A stretch of DNA of 64,000 bases from Vibrio sp. ED004 (GTDB lineage: Bacteria > Pseudomonadota > Gammaproteobacteria > Enterobacterales > Vibrionaceae): assembly GCF_023206395.1 (NCBI RefSeq), contig NZ_CP066149.1, positions 2,170,001 through 2,234,000 on the forward strand, given 5' to 3'. The position numbers were made by a program, and so were the translations under genes. Shown here piece by piece: positions 10,401 to 19,900 of the stretch (its first letter is position 1; each line of letters begins with the position of its first letter). Under the pieces are notes generated by a model that did no database searches, was not told the origin of the DNA, and saw only the letters and a list, made by a program, of their open reading frames with translations.

Positions 10401-12135
10401 TATTGCGGGGCAGGCTACACCGACAGTAACCAAAGTTTTAGCGTGTGATTCTGGTGATTCAATCATAGTTGCTGAAAACTATGTAGGTGAAGCTGGAGAT
10501 GAAGTTACCATTGCTCACGAGCTTGATAGCTCTTGGAGTGGATCCGATGGCTCTTTGATTTATTTACCTGAGTTCGAAGAAGGTAGCGCCTCAACTGATT
10601 TAATGATCTCTGAATCAGGGCTTTTCAACGTTACTTTAAAAGATAGTAGTTTTGATTGTACTGGTTTCGCTGGTTGCCCCGAAGATGGGAGTTACGATGT
10701 AGAGGGAAGTTTCTCTGTTTACTCTCGCCCTTGGAAATTTGTGATTTGCACCAACAAGAGCTCAGATGGAAACAGCAAAGAGAAAGACTCAGACAGCTTC
10801 GCTGCTGCCGGAGAGTCATTTGATGTGTATGCTCGTCCAATCAAATATACCAACTCATCTTCTGTTTGTACTGATGATAGTTTGTTGACGAATAATTACT
10901 TTGACTCGACAGCAAGCGTGAAAGTTACAACAACTTTAGATACCCCTTCAATTACGGATTATCCTGATGCTCAGCTAGGAGATTTAACTCCTGAGGATCG
11001 ATTAACCCAACAGATTTCACCGAATGACCAGGCTAATAAAGGCTATAAATTCGAAGGTTTAAGATATTCAGAGGTGGGTAGTTTTAACTTTATTGCAACT
11101 GAAACCGGAAGCTTCTATAGCTCAATATTAGGTGGTTTAACTGGTAGTAAATCTATTGGCCGTTTTTACCCTAAATATTTTGTGCAAGGTACTCCTGAAT
11201 GGAATGTAGCTAATCAAAATGATATCGCATACCTAGACCAACCTTATGATTCTGCAGTTCATCAAGTATACCCAATGGCTTCTGGTGAAAGTGATACGGA
11301 TAATGTTCTCAATAACTATCGATTCTTCAACTCAGACCTGCAAGCAAAGTTTATTGTTTTAGATGATAGCAATACTGATAACGGCTTCTTGTTAGATACT
11401 GAGGCAGGCACTTGGTCTAATGATCGTAAGCATTGGTTGTTGAATGATAGTGCCGCTGTTCTTCAGCGAGTTACGGATTCTGATGATGTTAGCCGCAGAG
11501 ATACACCGTTTAATACGCCAGATGCTAACTCGACGATTACAAATTTTGGTTTAACGATAACTGGAACGGACCCTGTTTCATTTACTGATTCAGATCCTGT
11601 GACTGATTCGGCAGCTTTCCCTATTCAACCTCCAGCTCGTTATGGTCGAATGGCGCTTGACGACATTGGTGGCAATTCCGGTACTACCTTAACTATCCCA
11701 CTTCGAGCTGAGTTTTGGGATGGCAGCGAGTTCATTGTTAACGAGGATGATGACCGCAGTACCTTCAATGGCTCAAATATTTGCAAACAAGTCATTTGGA
11801 CCAGCAATACAGTGAACACTACATTAGCTTCACTTAATGGTAGTGGGGATGTTAATGATGGCGAGGAAGCGGTAACAGCAAGTCAAAATACGCCAGCAGG
11901 AACAGACGTGCCACGTGAGCAAGTCCGTCTGTGGTTAAGAATGGATGATTCTGAGCCTGATAGTGATGGCGGAAATAACATCTCATGTAGTGGCAGTGAT
12001 CAAGATCAACCATGGTTGCGCTACAACTGGCGTCAATTAGGCGATGAAGATCCCTCCACCGTCGTCACATTTGGCATCTACCGCGGTAACGATCGAGTGA
12101 TCTACCGAGGAGAAAGTGGCTTAACAGGTCAGTAA
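7420..12135 (+). CDS. mshQ: MshQ, very large secreted MSHA-associated adhesin-like protein
   Basis: A 1571-residue protein with signal peptide MKLLLLSLMLAFLVPTSFA, so it is exported. I chose the ATG at 7420 because AAGGA lies just upstream; a TTG six codons earlier is less likely. After the signal peptide there are about 37-residue repeats (residues roughly 100-240). A beta-rich middle part follows (around residues 725-870, with GTGGVVEIEAGKYKIG-like turns). The C-terminal third has the features of the DUF6701 domain of MshQ proteins (SVYSRPWKF, AGESFDVYARPI, GRFYPKYF). It is probably a pilus-tip or surface adhesin, but that function is inferred. The 5' half is visibly AT-rich compared with mreB downstream. 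Confidence 0.85.
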   Translation: MKLLLLSLMLAFLVPTSFAATVYDISDPNTNICSNGQLNGITYTCPQDIILGNQDTVVFSRTGLIPPNSRPLLKLTSGSIKFENNNQSGTATTPIDIESHSDAIFKGSTVYGNIESSGGQVKSESGTNVFYGDVKALSDVVLKKTKVYGDVTSTGGQIKFETNPNEVFGDIHALSDVVLKNTQVCGVVTSTGGEFKAETQNSIYAQTKAIDAHGKATIKNSSVCGEIKASSTDFNNENLYCGVDDPNCNYASSNCPANISELCTYTPPEPPINQNPQFEFGTLTDNNCTISSPGPDNKQVVTCTLNFNNTYDIAKPKPLVFVMPTIDASLSVRSNGTTELPSTASVINTTWQSATIVQEIAPNAKKKTNNIAYLNAPMSGQGDPLKNSNYIDYFVIEEGVISLNNGESQIVAGLVNTNTAASQISGERNNADIIRYEDYGLDSFNSKPGVLVQPQTKNNTSAWFTGMARGVGVDRFSLALEKSEVIKNNSIPFKENVAFVAGEGSGFIQGARFFLGNGETRVTTTLNEKVISPIEIGCEEFTSIADAGFDAPPILVANKNSRSGNNGGWIRRCDITKDKVYFIVEEDMDKDSERSHIAEDVGFFMFDRPNEIGICEGFNDKSPAQTWKGSNGSLEINGSPKIVGALRDNGQRYVGFLDSNTNDGTGVACEGQQCYGLDDLLIDKEALEDVPDNLGNSLDIPYTHNVTTLPITVGGVKIYEYDSISIGTGGVVEIEAGKYKIGKLDINGNGQLRVKSGDTVTIFTKNLSVNNGSYAGIPIVSWTGEKPVLASDTHFRVNVLENGTKQVSLNSSGTSNQTTFTGLLYSEQKVDMSGTARLYGAVSAQDINMSSSALIHAETSCIVPVDDYEIEISPATDLALMCGDDSPQFTINTSNNGAAESLGVTVDITPDANEFDVSVLQGSGAYPNYVSNDDGELTLKIVAKDTANIDFDTGYKLMATLVDDSGKEVESQFKFVPFKFSLVDGNTPTSRLDVIAGQATPTVTKVLACDSGDSIIVAENYVGEAGDEVTIAHELDSSWSGSDGSLIYLPEFEEGSASTDLMISESGLFNVTLKDSSFDCTGFAGCPEDGSYDVEGSFSVYSRPWKFVICTNKSSDGNSKEKDSDSFAAAGESFDVYARPIKYTNSSSVCTDDSLLTNNYFDSTASVKVTTTLDTPSITDYPDAQLGDLTPEDRLTQQISPNDQANKGYKFEGLRYSEVGSFNFIATETGSFYSSILGGLTGSKSIGRFYPKYFVQGTPEWNVANQNDIAYLDQPYDSAVHQVYPMASGESDTDNVLNNYRFFNSDLQAKFIVLDDSNTDNGFLLDTEAGTWSNDRKHWLLNDSAAVLQRVTDSDDVSRRDTPFNTPDANSTITNFGLTITGTDPVSFTDSDPVTDSAAFPIQPPARYGRMALDDIGGNSGTTLTIPLRAEFWDGSEFIVNEDDDRSTFNGSNICKQVIWTSNTVNTTLASLNGSGDVNDGEEAVTASQNTPAGTDVPREQVRLWLRMDDSEPDSDGGNNISCSGSDQDQPWLRYNWRQLGDEDPSTVVTFGIYRGNDRVIYRGESGLTGQ
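7717..8142 (+). repeat. tandem ~37-codon repeats inside mshQ
   Basis: Three units start at about 7717, 7828 and 7939 (spacing 111 bases each), and a degenerate fourth starts near 8056 (spacing 117). The shared pattern is SDxxxK-(7)-G-(4-5)-[ST]-[ST]-GG, for example LSDVVLKKTKVYGDVTSTGG and LSDVVLKNTQVCGVVTSTGG. The pattern suggests stacked turns of a beta-helix similar in feel to bactofilin-type folds; the fold is an inference. Confidence 0.75.
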
Positions 12136-12205
12136 TAATATAATTTTTGCCCCTTAAGTTAGGAATCTGTAAGAAATTGCGGGTTTCAGTCCATGTTTAT
12201 ACTTC

Positions 12206-12232
12206 AATGCCTTGCCGAGACAGCAAGGCATT
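12206..12232 (+). terminator. hairpin between mshQ and mreB
   Basis: A 10-base perfect stem (AATGCCTTGC/GCAAGGCATT) with a 7-base loop stands 70 bases after mshQ and 54 bases before mreB. It lacks an immediate T-run, so termination would be weak or rho-assisted. Confidence 0.5.
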
Positions 12233-12276
12233 GGTACATTTAGTGCAATTTTTGTCTTCTAATTCTTGCAGGATGA

Positions 12277-13329
<1,053 letters not shown>

Positions 13330-13339
13330 TATCTAGTGT

Positions 13340-13377
13340 TAGGCTCTTTTCTTATCTAGTTTTATGTAAAGAGCCTA
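13340..13377 (+). terminator. hairpin between mreB and mreC
   Basis: A 10-base perfect stem (TAGGCTCTTT/AAAGAGCCTA) with an 18-base loop begins 10 bases after the mreB stop. It may act as a partial terminator or mRNA 3' stabiliser. There is no long T-run after it. Confidence 0.5.
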
Positions 13378-13423
13378 GGACCTTGTCTATAGGATCAAAT
13401 GTAGCTCTAGGACCAAATATAGA

Positions 13424-14311
13424 ATGAAGCCAATTTTTGGTAGAGGTCCCTCTCTACAATTGCGCCTGTTTTTTGCTGTAATTTTATCAGCCAGCCTTAT
13501 GCTGGCTGATAGTCGTTTAGATGCTTTCTCAAATGTCCGCTATCTATTGAACAGCATGGTTGCACCTATTCAATATGCAGCTAACTTACCTCGCACTATG
13601 TTCGACGGTGTTTACGACCGCTTTAGCACTCGTAAAGGGCTGATCGAATCCAACCATAATATTAAACGTGAAGTCTTGCGACTGAAGAGCGAGTTGATTC
13701 TGCTTGAACAATACCAAGAAGAAAACAAACGCCTTCGTAAGCTATTGGGCTCTCCGTTTATCCGTGACGAAAAGAAAGTCGTTACTGAGGTTATGGCTGT
13801 TGATACTTCTCCATACCGTCATCAAGTGGTTATCGATAAAGGCTTGATTGATGGGGTGTATGAAGGGCAACCGGTGATCAACGAGAAAGGTATTGTTGGT
13901 CAAGTCACCTTTGTTGCAGCTCATAATAGCCGCGTCTTGCTGCTGACTGATGCAAACAATGCGATTCCTGTTCAAGTTATTCGTAATGACATCCGTGTGA
14001 TTGCATCTGGCAATGGCATGATTGATGAAATTCAACTAGAGCACATTCCAACCAGCACTGATATTCAAGAAGAAGATCTGTTGGTGACTTCAGGGTTAGG
14101 CGGGGTATATCCAGAGGGATACCCAGTCGCTTATGTGTCTGCGGTTGAATCGGATCCTAAACGTGAGTTCGCGGTTATTAAAGCAGAGCCTGTGGTTGAG
14201 TTTGATAAGCTCAGATACCTGTTGCTTGTATGGCCAGACGAAAACAAACAAAAACAAGCGGATCAATCCAGCATAGAACAAGCAATGTTAGAGGGCGAAA
14301 ATGGCCAATAG
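13424..14311 (+). CDS. mreC: MreC, rod-shape periplasmic scaffold protein
   Basis: A 295-residue bitopic protein. A membrane segment lies near residues 10-28 (LRLFFAVILSASLMLA), a coiled-coil near residues 65-105 (LRLKSELILLEQYQEENKRL), then the beta-rich MreC domain with DKGLIDGVYEGQPVI and TSGLGGVYPEGYPVAYV motifs. It links cytoplasmic MreB to peptidoglycan synthases. The stop overlaps the mreD start by 11 bases. Confidence 0.96.
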   Translation: MKPIFGRGPSLQLRLFFAVILSASLMLADSRLDAFSNVRYLLNSMVAPIQYAANLPRTMFDGVYDRFSTRKGLIESNHNIKREVLRLKSELILLEQYQEENKRLRKLLGSPFIRDEKKVVTEVMAVDTSPYRHQVVIDKGLIDGVYEGQPVINEKGIVGQVTFVAAHNSRVLLLTDANNAIPVQVIRNDIRVIASGNGMIDEIQLEHIPTSTDIQEEDLLVTSGLGGVYPEGYPVAYVSAVESDPKREFAVIKAEPVVEFDKLRYLLLVWPDENKQKQADQSSIEQAMLEGENGQ

Positions 14312-14789
14312 CGTTTTAAGAAGCAAGGTCGTAATTGGCTGCTCATTTTTGATCGCGCTTATTCTGCAGACGATCCCTTGGCCTGGTAGTTTAGACCTAT
14401 TCAGACCTTCTTGGTTACTACTGGTTACTTGTTATTGGGTTCTAGCATTGCCTCACCGTGTTAACGTAGGTAGTGCTCTGATTCTGGGCTTACTTTGGGA
14501 CCTGTTGATCGGCTCGACGTTAGGTATTCGAGGCATGATGATGGCAATAGTGATGTACATTATTGCGCTGAACTTCCTTGTGATCCGCAACATGGCGTTA
14601 TGGCAACAAGCCATGATCATTGCTGCTTTGACTGTGTTGTTTGAGGTATTGATATTCTTTGGTGAATATTTGATCCAAGATGTCGTTTTCAATCCATTAT
14701 CGCTATGGAGCGCATTGATAAACTGTATACTTTGGCCTTGGATGTTTTTATTAATGAGACGCGTGCGTCGCCATTGGCATGTGAGGTAA
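14301..14789 (+). CDS. mreD: MreD, rod-shape membrane protein
   Basis: Integral membrane protein of 162 residues with about five hydrophobic segments, ending in a basic tail (MRRVRRHWHVR). Sequence features such as PSWLLLVTCYWVLALPHRV and GLLWDLLIGSTLGIRG match MreD. Overlap with mreC and the maf gene one base further shows one operon. Confidence 0.95.
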   Translation: MANSVLRSKVVIGCSFLIALILQTIPWPGSLDLFRPSWLLLVTCYWVLALPHRVNVGSALILGLLWDLLIGSTLGIRGMMMAIVMYIIALNFLVIRNMALWQQAMIIAALTVLFEVLIFFGEYLIQDVVFNPLSLWSALINCILWPWMFLLMRRVRRHWHVR

Positions 14790-14796
14790 TGTGACG

Positions 14797-15441
14797 ATGG
14801 AAAAGAAACATTTAGTTTTGGCATCCGGTTCACCACGCCGCAAAGAATTGCTATCTCAACTTGGTTATGAGTTTTCTGTTCTCGTAACCGATGTTGAAGA
14901 GTGTAAACACGCCCAAGAAACCGCCGAAGAGTACGTTAAGCGACTATCTTTAGATAAAGCTTTAGCGGCGCTGTCTTTATTAGCGACGAATCCTTCTGAA
15001 AAGCAGCATGTCGCTTCTGGTTCTGATAGTGTAGTTGTTAGTTCTGATGCTATTTCTCTTGATTCTGAAATAGTGGTTTTGGGCTCTGACACCGTAGTAG
15101 TAAGCCAAGGGCAAGTACTCGAGAAGCCAGCTGATTTTTCTGACTCTAAGCGTATGCTTACTCAGTTAGCGAATGAACGTCATCAAGTGATGACGGCAGT
15201 CTCTGTGGTTTCAGAAGAAAAACAAAAAACAGAAATCGTTATTACCGACGTATGGTTTAAACCCCTCAGTGAAAAAGAAATAGAACAATACTGGCAAACA
15301 GGGGAGCCATGCGATAAAGCCGGTAGCTATGGGATCCAAGGTTTGGGTGGACGCTTTGTTACCCGAATCGAAGGTAGTTATTACGCCGTTGTCGGCTTAC
15401 CTTTATTTGAAACGGATCAGCTACTGCAAGAATTCTTATAA
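14797..15441 (+). CDS. Maf/YhdE nucleoside triphosphate pyrophosphatase
   Basis: House-cleaning pyrophosphatase of the Maf family. The enterobacterial YhdE in this position hydrolyses dTTP/UTP and related modified nucleotides to monophosphates. Visible motifs are ASGSPRRKELL at the N-terminus (substrate loop), GSDTVVV with the catalytic-base aspartate, and GEPCDKAGSYGIQG. The protein is 214 residues, longer than the roughly 190 usual. The extra length sits just before GSDTVVV and contains a near copy, GSDSVVVS, 21 codons upstream. I chose ATG 14797 over GTG 14791, both close to GAGG. It lies in the conserved order mreD-maf-rng. Confidence 0.92.
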   Translation: MEKKHLVLASGSPRRKELLSQLGYEFSVLVTDVEECKHAQETAEEYVKRLSLDKALAALSLLATNPSEKQHVASGSDSVVVSSDAISLDSEIVVLGSDTVVVSQGQVLEKPADFSDSKRMLTQLANERHQVMTAVSVVSEEKQKTEIVITDVWFKPLSEKEIEQYWQTGEPCDKAGSYGIQGLGGRFVTRIEGSYYAVVGLPLFETDQLLQEFL

Positions 15442-15461
15442 TTACTAATCTGAGGTGCACC

Positions 15462-16931
15462 ATGAGTGCTGAATTGTTGCTGAACGTGACCCCGAGTGAA
15501 ACTCGCGTGGCCATGATTGAAGGGGGAGCTCTTCAAGAGATCCATGTCGAACGAGATGCTCGACGCGGTATCGTAGGAAATATCTATAAAGGACGTGTAA
15601 GCCGTGTTCTTCCAGGAATGCAGGCGGCTTTTGTGGATATAGGCCTAGAGAAAGCAGCTTTTTTACATGCCTCTGATATTGTTCCGCACACTGAATGTGT
15701 GGCTGAAAACGAAAAGAAGCAGTTTCAGGTTCGCGATATTTCAGAGCTTGTTCGTCAAGGACAAGACATTGTGGTTCAAGTGGTTAAAGATCCACTTGGT
15801 ACTAAAGGTGCCCGCTTAACTACAGATATAACTCTACCATCTCGTTACCTAGTCTTTATGCCGGGCGCTAGCCATGTTGGTGTTTCTCAGCGTATCGATA
15901 GCGAATCTGAACGTAACCGTCTTAAGAAAGTCGTGTCGCGTTACTGTGATGAACACGGTGGCTTCATCATCCGTACTGCAGCCGAAGGCGCTGATTCGAA
16001 TGAGCTTGCACAAGATGCGGCATTCTTGAAGCGACTTTGGCTCAAAGTTCTAGAGCGTCGTGGCAAGCACAAAGCGCGCACTCGTTTATACGGTGAGCTT
16101 TGCTTAAGCCAACGTATCTTGCGTGATTTCGTGGGGACTGAGCTGAGCAAGATTCAGGTCGACTCTCGTCTAGAATATGAAAACCTTAAAGAGTTTACTT
16201 CTGAATACGTGCCTGAGTTGACTGACAAACTTGAGCTGTATGAAGGTGATAAGCCGATCTTTGACATGTACGATACCGAGAACGAAATTCAACGTTCATT
16301 GGATCGTAAAGTCGAATTAAAGTCTGGTGGGTATCTGATTATCGACCAAACTGAAGCGATGACCACGGTTGATATTAACACCGGCGCGTTTGTTGGTCGT
16401 CGTAATCTAGAAGAGACTATTTTTAATACTAACGTTGAAGCGACCCAAGCGATTGCTCGTCAGCTGCGCTTGCGTAACTTAGGCGGTATCATCATTATCG
16501 ACTTCATCGATATGTTGTCTGAGGAGCATCGTAAGCGAGTACTAACTTCTTTAGAGGCTGCGCTCGACAAAGATCGCGTTAAAACCAATATTAATGGCTT
16601 CACGCAGCTTGGTTTGGTTGAGATGACGCGTAAGCGTACCCGCGAAAGTATTGAGCATATCCTGTGTTCTAGTTGTCCAGCTTGTGAAGGTCGTGGCAGC
16701 GTGAAGACAGTCGAAACCGTTTGTTATGAAATACTTCGAGAAATCACGCGTGTGAACCGTGCGTACGACGCCGATAAGTTTGTTGTCTATGCGGCAGCGG
16801 CTGTTGCCGAGGCGTTAGAGGGCGATGAATCACATGCGCTTGCTGAGCTTGAAGTGTTTATTGGTAAACAAGTTAAAATCCAGGCTGAGCCTCTGTACAT
16901 ACAAGAGCAGTTTGACGTTGTTATGATGTAA
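15462..16931 (+). CDS. rng: Ribonuclease G
   Basis: Endoribonuclease of the RNase E/G family (489 residues), which matures the 5' end of 16S rRNA and takes part in mRNA decay. An S1-like domain lies near residues 35-120 (GNIYKGRVSRVLPGMQAAFVD). The catalytic region carries the metal-binding aspartates (TVDINTG and IIDFIDM), and the zinc-link is CPACEGRG near residue 407. There is no long unstructured degradosome scaffold, which separates it from RNase E. The start has GAGGTG upstream. Confidence 0.97.
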   Translation: MSAELLLNVTPSETRVAMIEGGALQEIHVERDARRGIVGNIYKGRVSRVLPGMQAAFVDIGLEKAAFLHASDIVPHTECVAENEKKQFQVRDISELVRQGQDIVVQVVKDPLGTKGARLTTDITLPSRYLVFMPGASHVGVSQRIDSESERNRLKKVVSRYCDEHGGFIIRTAAEGADSNELAQDAAFLKRLWLKVLERRGKHKARTRLYGELCLSQRILRDFVGTELSKIQVDSRLEYENLKEFTSEYVPELTDKLELYEGDKPIFDMYDTENEIQRSLDRKVELKSGGYLIIDQTEAMTTVDINTGAFVGRRNLEETIFNTNVEATQAIARQLRLRNLGGIIIIDFIDMLSEEHRKRVLTSLEAALDKDRVKTNINGFTQLGLVEMTRKRTRESIEHILCSSCPACEGRGSVKTVETVCYEILREITRVNRAYDADKFVVYAAAAVAEALEGDESHALAELEVFIGKQVKIQAEPLYIQEQFDVVMM

Positions 16932-16941
16932 TGGAAATTTT

Positions 16942-19900
16942 GTGAGCTCAAGCGTTACTCTGATTTTACGTGCATGTTTATGGTTAGTGGTTACTCTCTT
17001 AGTAACGCTAGCCATTGCCGTTACTACACTTCGTGTAGCCTTACCCAATTTAAACAAGTATCAATCTGAAATTGAGCTTTGGGTAAACCAACATTCCGGT
17101 TTTGATTTTTCAATTCAAGACGTGGGCGGTTTTTGGCGTAACACTCACCCCTCTATTGCTCTGCAAGGCGTAAAAGCCAGCCTTCCTAATGCAGAAGATG
17201 TGACCTTCTCTGTTGAGCGTGTTGAAGTCGAGTTTGACTTGATTCAATCGGTCGTTCAGATGCGTCCTGTCGTGGCCGATCTGGTCATGAATCAAATGTA
17301 CCTCGATATCCGCACTATTGATCTGTTTGCTGCGCAAAACGGCACCGAGAAACCTAAAGATTCGGGTTCCTCCAAGCGTGTGATGCAAGAGCTAGATAAT
17401 CTATTACTTAAGACTTTAGTGGATGTGACCGCCAAAGATTCCACGATTTTATATCGAGCTGTTTCTGATGAAGAACGTCAGTTAGATATCGAAACTCTGA
17501 AATGGCAGAACTCGGGTAAACACCACCTTGCGGAAGGTGTGGTGAGCATCAAAGACGCCAACCTTAACTCTTTGTCAGTGAGCGCTAACTTTATTGATGG
17601 CGGATCGCTGACGGATGTGACGGGCGAGTTTTATGTCAGTGCAGACAGTATCTCAGTAAAACCTTGGCTAACGCGTTATATGCAGGCGGAATCCGGCATT
17701 GAAACGGGTACAGTGAGCCTAAATAGCTGGCTAACACTGCATAATAGCAAACCTGTGAGCGCTTATGTTGAAGTTCTGCCTTCAGAATTGACGTGGAACG
17801 AAGATGGCAAGCATGACTTGATGCTTGAATCTGGCGTCTTTAAGTTGTCTCCGATTGATGATGCTTGGCAAGTAAATGGTCACTCACTTAATTTGAGAAC
17901 TGACGATACGCCTTGGCCAGAACTGGATGTGGCATTTAAGTGGAACAAAGGGCCTTGGGAGCTGAATGTCTCTGAACTCAATATTGAGACAATTACGCCG
18001 CTGATTAAGCTTCTGCCGGATTCAGAGCAATCCACCAAAATGATTAACGTATTGGCTCCGGGCGGTTCTGTTTCTGATATTCGCGTATCCATGGGTTCAG
18101 GCATCGAGAGTCTACGTTACTCAGCGAGCTTCTCTGATCTTGCTATCGAGCAATGGGAACTCGTCCCTGGCTTTAGCCAAGTGTCCGGTAGCGTGTTTGG
18201 CTCTGCATCAGAAGCGAAAGCTAGCCTACATGTTATCGACGATGTATTCCCTTATGGTGATGTTTTCCAAGCGCCGTTGAATATCAAACAAGGTCAGGTT
18301 GATATTGTTTGGCAGCAAGATGAAAACGGGTGGAAGCTTTGGTCTGACAAAGTCACGGCAGCCACGCCAGATCTACAAGTATTAGGTGCATTTCGCTTAG
18401 ACTTTCCAAAAGATGCTAGCCCATTCTTATCGTTCTACGGTGAAGCGGACGCTTACAATGTTGGCGAAACATGGCGCTACCTACCAACGTTAGCACTTGG
18501 ACAAGATCTTACAGATTACCTTTCAACTGCGATTCAAGCAGGTAAAGCGGATACCGTAAAACTGTTGTGGCATGGTGAGCTAGCTCAATATCCATACACC
18601 AATCATGATGGTATTTTCCAAGTTTGGGTAGGACTAGAAGACGCTAAATTTAGCTTCGATACCGCGTGGCCATTGATTACCGACCTTCAGCTTGATCTAT
18701 TATTTGAAAATGATGCGATGCACCTGGATTCCCGTTCAGCACAACTGATGGATGTAACGGCAGACCGAATCACAGGGCGCATTCCTTACTTAGGGGAAGG
18801 CGGTCATATTGAGATTGAAGCCAAGGCTACGGCGTCTGGCAATGCGGTGCGTGATTACATGACATCTTCGCCATTGGTGGGTTCGGTCGGCGCTGCGTTA
18901 ACTGCACTTCAAGTCAGTGGTGATGTCTCTTCGGAGTTCCAGCTTAATATCCCGTTTGATTCGGATAAAGAAGCAAGAGCGTGGGGCTACGCTGACCTAA
19001 ACGAAAACCATGTTGAGATTGAAGCGCCACCGATGGTGCTAGAAAACACCACGGGTCGTATCGAATTTGATAATGATGTGGTTACGGCAAATGGCCTTGC
19101 TGCGGATTTGCTGAAGCAAGGTATTTCGATTGATTTTAAAGGCCTGAATGATGGCCCCGGCTATGCGGTTGATATCGATGTGTTGGGCGATTGGGATGTT
19201 AAGCCTCTCGAACCTTACATTGGTGAACAATGGCTAAGCCGTCTGTCTGGTCATGCACAATGGCAAAGTCAGATTGATATCCAACTCAATGACATCGGTT
19301 TTACATACCAACTGGATTTACAGTCTGATCTTAAGTATCTGGCGAGTGATTACCCATACCCATTGGCGAAAAAGTCATTGGAAAGTGGCTCTGCAAGGCT
19401 ACAAGCGTCGGGCAACCAAGAAGCGATTACAGCGCGCCTGCAACTGCCGAATACCAAGTACCAAGCTGAAATCGATATTACAGGCGATGTGCCTGAGTTA
19501 ACGGCGACTAACTTAGTATTGGGTCGTGGTGGTTATAAAATTAGCCCAGTTGTTGGCCATCATGCACTGATTCGTACTGACAAATTTAATGCCGATGATT
19601 GGTTATCGGTTGTAATGGAGCCCGTACAACCGTCAACCGCTGTGCTGAGCCAAATGAACACGCCAACCATTCCAGCGCCAAGCCGTATTACTTTTGAGAG
19701 TAAAGAGCTGATCTTAGGTGGTATTTCTTGGAACGATGTTGATTTTAGCGCTCGTAAGAACAAGCAAGCGTGGCAGATGGAAGTGTCTAGCCAAGAGTTA
19801 GAAGGCGACATTAATTATCTACCTCCTTACGATTTAACGGTTTCACTGGATCGTCTGCACTTGTTTGTTCCTGAATGGAGCGACAAAGACAAGCAAGAGC

